From the NCBI RefSeq assembly GCF_002355375.1, contig NZ_AP017312.1, forward strand, positions 656,001 through 720,000: 64,000 nt of DNA, written 5' to 3'. This document shows, in pieces, positions 60,090 to 64,000 of the stretch. The DNA is from Aneurinibacillus soli (GTDB taxonomy: Bacteria > Bacillota > Bacilli > Aneurinibacillales > Aneurinibacillaceae). The notes under the pieces were generated by a model, which did not search any database, was not told the DNA's origin, and saw nothing but the letters and a program-made list of their open reading frames with translations. The translations under genes were made by a program, and so were the position numbers. How positions within the stretch are numbered: the first letter of the stretch is position 1; every line of letters begins with the position of its first letter.

Positions 60090-62951
60090 ATGAGTCGTGA
60101 GAATATTGTCATTAAGGGCGCACGCGCCCATAACTTGAAAAATGTTGATATTACGATTCCACGCGACAAGTTTGTGGTTCTGACCGGATTGTCCGGTTCA
60201 GGGAAATCGTCGCTTGCGTTTGATACGATTTATGCCGAAGGCCAGCGTCGCTACGTGGAGTCTCTTTCTGCGTATGCGCGTCAGTTCCTTGGCCAGATGG
60301 ACAAGCCGGATGTGGACTCTATTGAGGGACTTTCTCCGGCGATCTCCATTGACCAGAAAACAACAAGTCGAAACCCGCGTTCTACTGTGGGGACCGTCAC
60401 CGAAATTTATGATTACTTGCGTCTGTTGTATGCTCGCGTCGGACGTCCACACTGTCCGGAGCACGGGATCGAAATCACGGCGCAGACGGTCGAACAGATG
60501 GTGGACCGGATTGTGGCGTATCCTGAGAAAACCCGCTTGCAAATTCTTGCTCCGCTTGTTCAGGGGCGCAAGGGGGAACATGTAAAACTGCTCGAAGAGA
60601 CTCGCACGCAGGGATATGTGCGTGTGCGCATCGACGGAGAGGTACGGGATCTGTCTGAGGAGATCAAGCTTGAGAAGAACAAGAAGCATACGATTGAAGT
60701 TGTGATCGACCGCATTGTGGTGAAAGAAGGTATTGAGAGCCGTCTGGCTGACTCGCTTGAGACGGCGCTTCGCCTGGCAGAAGGTCGTGTGCTCGTTGAT
60801 GTAATGGAGAAGGAAGAGCTGCTGTTTAGTCAGAATCTCGCCTGCCCGACTTGTGGCTTTAGCATGTCCGAGCTTGAGCCGCGTCTGTTCTCTTTTAATA
60901 GCCCATTCGGTGCTTGCTCGACCTGTGACGGTCTAGGTAGCCAGCTGGAGGTTGACCATGATCTAGTCGTACCGGACAAGACAAAAAGCGTGAACGAAGG
61001 GGCACTTGATCCGTGGAATAGCTCCACATCGGAATACTACGGCCAGATTTTGAGCTGCGTCGCGAAGCATTATGCGATTGACCTCGACAAACCGTTCGAG
61101 GAACTGACAGACGAGCAGCAACATGTACTTTTGTTCGGTAGCGGGAAAGAGGAGCTTCTTTTTCGTTACAAGAGTGATTTTAGTACGACCGTACGAGAGA
61201 CGCATACAACATTTGAAGGCGTGGTCAACAACGTACAGCGTCGCTATCGGGAGACAGGATCGGACCATGTTCGTCAGCAGCTCGAACTGTACATGAGTCA
61301 GAAAGATTGCCCGACTTGCAAGGGAGATCGACTACGTCCAGAAGCACTTGCGGTGCTTATAGGTGGTAAAAGCATTGCGTATGTAACCGATCTGTCGGTT
61401 GTTGATGCGCATGTGTTTTTTGATACGTTAGCGTTGACCGATAAGGAGATGCAGATTGCTCGCCTGATTTTGAAAGAGATCAAGGCACGTTTGCAGTTCC
61501 TTGTGGATGTTGGACTGGATTACTTGACAATGAGCCGCTCAGCTGGCACGCTGTCCGGTGGAGAGGCGCAGCGTATCCGCCTGGCGACCCAGATTGGTTC
61601 GAGTCTCATGGGTGTGCTCTACATTCTCGATGAGCCGAGCATCGGCCTGCACCAGCGTGATAATGCGCGTCTGATTAAGACACTTGAGCATATGCGCGAT
61701 CTGGGCAACACACTGATCGTAGTCGAGCACGATGAAGATACGATGATGGCAGCAGATTATATTATTGATATCGGGCCAGGCGCGGGCATTCATGGCGGGC
61801 AGGTCGTAGCGCAAGGAACGCCCAAGGAAGTTATGGATGATCCGAACTCGCTGACCGGCCAGTATTTAAGCGGGCGCAAGTTCATTCCAGTGCCGCTCGA
61901 ACGCCGCCAGTCGAACGGCAAATGGATTAAAGTGACGGGTGCGAAGGAGAACAACTTGCGCAATGTTACGCTCAACGTGCCGCTTGGTGTGTTTACGTGT
62001 GTAACTGGGGTATCCGGTTCGGGTAAATCGACGTTGATTAATGAAATTTTGCATAAGGCGCTTGCGCGGGACTTGCATAAATCAAAAGCAAAGCCAGGTT
62101 CATTCCGTAAAATCGAAGGCATTGAGCATCTGGATAAAGTCATCGACATTGACCAGTCGCCAATCGGCCGAACGCCGCGTTCCAATCCGGCGACATACAC
62201 TGGCGTATTTGACGACATTCGGGACTTGTTCGCGCAGACGAATGAAGCGAAGATGCGTGGGTATCAGAAAGGCCGTTTCAGCTTCAATGTGAAGGGCGGT
62301 CGCTGTGAAGCGTGCCGAGGGGACGGGATTATCAAAATTGAGATGCACTTTCTGCCAGATGTATATGTGCCGTGTGAAGTATGCCATAGCAAGCGGTACA
62401 ATCGTGAAACGCTCGAAGTACGCTACAAGGGTAAGAATATTGCCGATGTGCTTGCGATGACGGTGGAAGATGCGCTTGAGTTTTTCAAAAACATCCCGCG
62501 CATTCAGCGTAAAATGCAGACGCTGTTCGATGTAGGTCTTGGCTATGTGAAGCTTGGCCAGCCTGCGACGACGTTATCCGGTGGGGAGGCACAGCGCGTA
62601 AAGCTGGCATCTGAGTTGTACCGCCGCAGCAATGGCAAAACGTTGTACATTCTGGACGAGCCAACAACCGGTTTGCATATTGATGATATTGATCGTCTGC
62701 TTCGTGTGCTACAACGTCTTGTAGATGCGGGAGATAGTGTACTTGTCATTGAACACAATCTGGACGTGATTAAGACAGCTGACCATATTGTTGACCTTGG
62801 CCCAGATGGTGGAAGCCGAGGGGGTGCGATTGTGGGAGAAGGAACACCGGAAGACCTGGTTAAGGTCGAGGAATCTTACACGGCCCACTTCCTCGCACCT
62901 GTGCTTGCACGTGACCGGGAACGGTCTGAAGCCCGCCTGCAGATGCGATAA
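60090..62951 (+). CDS. uvrA: Excinuclease ABC subunit A
   Basis: 953 residues, double ABC ATPase. First Walker [17 protein letters not shown], second [15 protein letters not shown]; two signature motifs LSGGEAQR; zinc clusters [22 protein letters not shown] and [10 protein letters not shown]. It scans DNA as a UvrA2 dimer and hands damage to UvrB. Shares the LexA-controlled promoter upstream of uvrB. A strong terminator follows. Confidence 0.97.
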   Translation: MSRENIVIKGARAHNLKNVDITIPRDKFVVLTGLSGSGKSSLAFDTIYAEGQRRYVESLSAYARQFLGQMDKPDVDSIEGLSPAISIDQKTTSRNPRSTVGTVTEIYDYLRLLYARVGRPHCPEHGIEITAQTVEQMVDRIVAYPEKTRLQILAPLVQGRKGEHVKLLEETRTQGYVRVRIDGEVRDLSEEIKLEKNKKHTIEVVIDRIVVKEGIESRLADSLETALRLAEGRVLVDVMEKEELLFSQNLACPTCGFSMSELEPRLFSFNSPFGACSTCDGLGSQLEVDHDLVVPDKTKSVNEGALDPWNSSTSEYYGQILSCVAKHYAIDLDKPFEELTDEQQHVLLFGSGKEELLFRYKSDFSTTVRETHTTFEGVVNNVQRRYRETGSDHVRQQLELYMSQKDCPTCKGDRLRPEALAVLIGGKSIAYVTDLSVVDAHVFFDTLALTDKEMQIARLILKEIKARLQFLVDVGLDYLTMSRSAGTLSGGEAQRIRLATQIGSSLMGVLYILDEPSIGLHQRDNARLIKTLEHMRDLGNTLIVVEHDEDTMMAADYIIDIGPGAGIHGGQVVAQGTPKEVMDDPNSLTGQYLSGRKFIPVPLERRQSNGKWIKVTGAKENNLRNVTLNVPLGVFTCVTGVSGSGKSTLINEILHKALARDLHKSKAKPGSFRKIEGIEHLDKVIDIDQSPIGRTPRSNPATYTGVFDDIRDLFAQTNEAKMRGYQKGRFSFNVKGGRCEACRGDGIIKIEMHFLPDVYVPCEVCHSKRYNRETLEVRYKGKNIADVLAMTVEDALEFFKNIPRIQRKMQTLFDVGLGYVKLGQPATTLSGGEAQRVKLASELYRRSNGKTLYILDEPTTGLHIDDIDRLLRVLQRLVDAGDSVLVIEHNLDVIKTADHIVDLGPDGGSRGGAIVGEGTPEDLVKVEESYTAHFLAPVLARDRERSEARLQMR

Positions 62952-62972
62952 ATCCAGATGTGAATGTAAAAT

Positions 62973-63015
62973 GAAAGGCCCGCTGTCAGATGGCTCTGGC
63001 AACGGGCCTTTCTAG
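62973..63015 (+). terminator. Intrinsic terminator of uvrBA
   Basis: Perfect GAAAGGCCCG (62973-62982) and CGGGCCTTTC (63003-63012), continued inward by TGTCAGA/TCTGGCA, with a short T tract. Confidence 0.85.
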
Positions 63016-63065
63016 GAAATGTGATACAATAGAAGCAAGTATTGTAGAAAGAAAGGGTGGAACAG

Positions 63066-63998
63066 GTGAAGAAAACATATGTGCGGGACATTATTAATTA
63101 TTTTCATCTAAAAGTGGCTGCTGGAGAGGCCGGTGTGCGGCGGGAAATCACGGTAAGCGACATCAGTCGTCCGGGTCTCGAGATTGCCGGGCATTTTCAG
63201 TTCTACCCGGCCGAGCGCGTACAATTGCTTGGACAGAAAGAAATGAGCTTTTTTAGCATGCTATCTGATGCAGAGAAGGAAGAAAGTGCCGGACGCCTGC
63301 TGGATGAGAAGACACCATGCATCTGCGTGGCGCATGGCTGTGAAATCCCGACGATTCTCCTCGAAAAGGCCGAAGAACGTGGAATTCCGGTGCTGACCTC
63401 TCCGCTTGCGACTACGAAACTGTCAAGCAAGCTGACTACATATTTAGAAGGGCGATTGGCCCCGACGACGACGATGCACGGGGTGCTTGTCGATGTATAT
63501 GGGATGGGCGTGCTCATTGTTGGACAGAGTTCCATCGGGAAAAGTGAAACGGCGCTTGAACTTGTAAAGCGTGGCCATCGTCTGGTGGCAGATGATGCCG
63601 TGGAAGTGCGACAGACACAGGAGAATCAACTGATTGGCAGCGCTCCGGAGCTTATTCAGCATTTGCTTGAAATTCGTGGCGTTGGCATTATTAATGTCAT
63701 GACGCTTTTCGGTGCCGGGGCGATTCGGAACTTTAAACGGATCACACTTGTCATTCGCCTGGAGACCTGGGACCCGGAGAAACAGTATGAGCGTCTGGGA
63801 TTAGATGAAGAGAAATTGAAAATTTTGGATACGGAATTGCCGCAGATTACGATTCCAGTTCGTCCAGGGCGCAATCTGGCTGTTATCGTGGAAGTGGCGT
63901 CGATGAACTTCCGTCTGAAGCGCATGGGCTATAATGCAGCGGTTGTGTTCAGTAAGAAGCTGACAGATACGATCGAGGAAGCAGCAGACGACATCTAG
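63066..63998 (+). CDS. hprK: HPr kinase/phosphorylase
   Basis: 310 residues from GTG 63066, six to eight bases after AAAGGGTGG; a GTG at 63057 overlaps that site and is not used. The N-terminal domain ([20 protein letters not shown]) precedes the kinase core with Walker [22 protein letters not shown], and the HprK signature [20 protein letters not shown]. It phosphorylates HPr on Ser46 to trigger CcpA-dependent catabolite repression and reverses it with phosphate. The gene is complete and ends two bases before the window edge; lgt usually follows. Confidence 0.97.
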   Translation: MKKTYVRDIINYFHLKVAAGEAGVRREITVSDISRPGLEIAGHFQFYPAERVQLLGQKEMSFFSMLSDAEKEESAGRLLDEKTPCICVAHGCEIPTILLEKAEERGIPVLTSPLATTKLSSKLTTYLEGRLAPTTTMHGVLVDVYGMGVLIVGQSSIGKSETALELVKRGHRLVADDAVEVRQTQENQLIGSAPELIQHLLEIRGVGIINVMTLFGAGAIRNFKRITLVIRLETWDPEKQYERLGLDEEKLKILDTELPQITIPVRPGRNLAVIVEVASMNFRLKRMGYNAAVVFSKKLTDTIEEAADDI

Positions 63999-64000
63999 GA

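Overview
The window is chromosomal DNA of a spore-former-type Firmicute. The order degS-degU-comF-yvyF-flgM-flgN-flgK-flgL-yviE-fliW-csrA-hag, the downstream ftsE-ftsX ... minJ-like-csbA-uvrB-uvrA-hprK block, and hpf-secA-prfB match the B. subtilis backbone. The split transketolase, several insertions and the protein sequences suggest Paenibacillaceae of the Brevibacillus/Aneurinibacillus type; this genus-level guess is inference. Almost everything is on the + strand, with strong Shine-Dalgarno sites, frequent GTG/TTG starts and clear intrinsic terminators. No tRNA, rRNA, CRISPR array or transposase gene was seen.

Layout. 1-5.2 kb: end of degS, degU, three small genes, comFA and comFC (no comFB). 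5.3-5.8 kb: tpx. 5.9-26.1 kb: the late flagellar region: flgM, flgN, flgK, flgL, yviE-like, fliW, csrA, hag; a three-gene cassette containing a potassium-channel-like membrane protein; flaG, fliD, fliS, fliT-like; a giant FliK-like protein with 375-bp tandem repeats; an FlhB-C-terminal-like protein; a second fliS and a second flagellin. At least four transcription units carry sigma-D-type promoters with a TCCGATA -10 core, and hag carries a CsrA-type hairpin. 26.3-35.7 kb: orphan amino-acid ABC permease, cold-shock gene, hpf, secA, prfB (with the programmed +1 frameshift), YitT-family gene, split transketolase, a coiled-coil gene and a lipoprotein cytochrome c. 35.8-50.9 kb: arginine biosynthesis as argC-argB-argD-carA-carB-argF (no argJ) and argG-argH, each led by a promoter overlapping an ARG-box-like operator; between them lie three copies of an inverted-repeat intergenic element, a small secreted coiled-coil gene and a LonB/LonC-type protease. 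51-57 kb: ftsE-ftsX, an M23 murein hydrolase, an S41 processing protease, a MinJ-like PDZ membrane protein and csbA. 57.1-57.8 kb (- strand): a secreted protein made of four 46-residue repeats. 58-64 kb: uvrB (LexA box), uvrA and hprK.

How the genes work together. DegSU, FlgM, the sigma-D promoters and the FliW-CsrA-hag circuit form the motility-control part. Chaperones (FlgN, two FliS, FliT-like) sit beside their export cargo. FtsEX lies beside a peptidoglycan hydrolase it probably controls. The arginine genes convert acetylglutamate to arginine and make their own carbamoyl phosphate.

The most promising undescribed object is a family of about 196-244 bp foldback elements. There is one copy after the transketolase genes and three in 1.2 kb between argF and the Lon-like gene. 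They share a conserved core, but the sequences of their terminal stems differ while remaining self-complementary in each copy.
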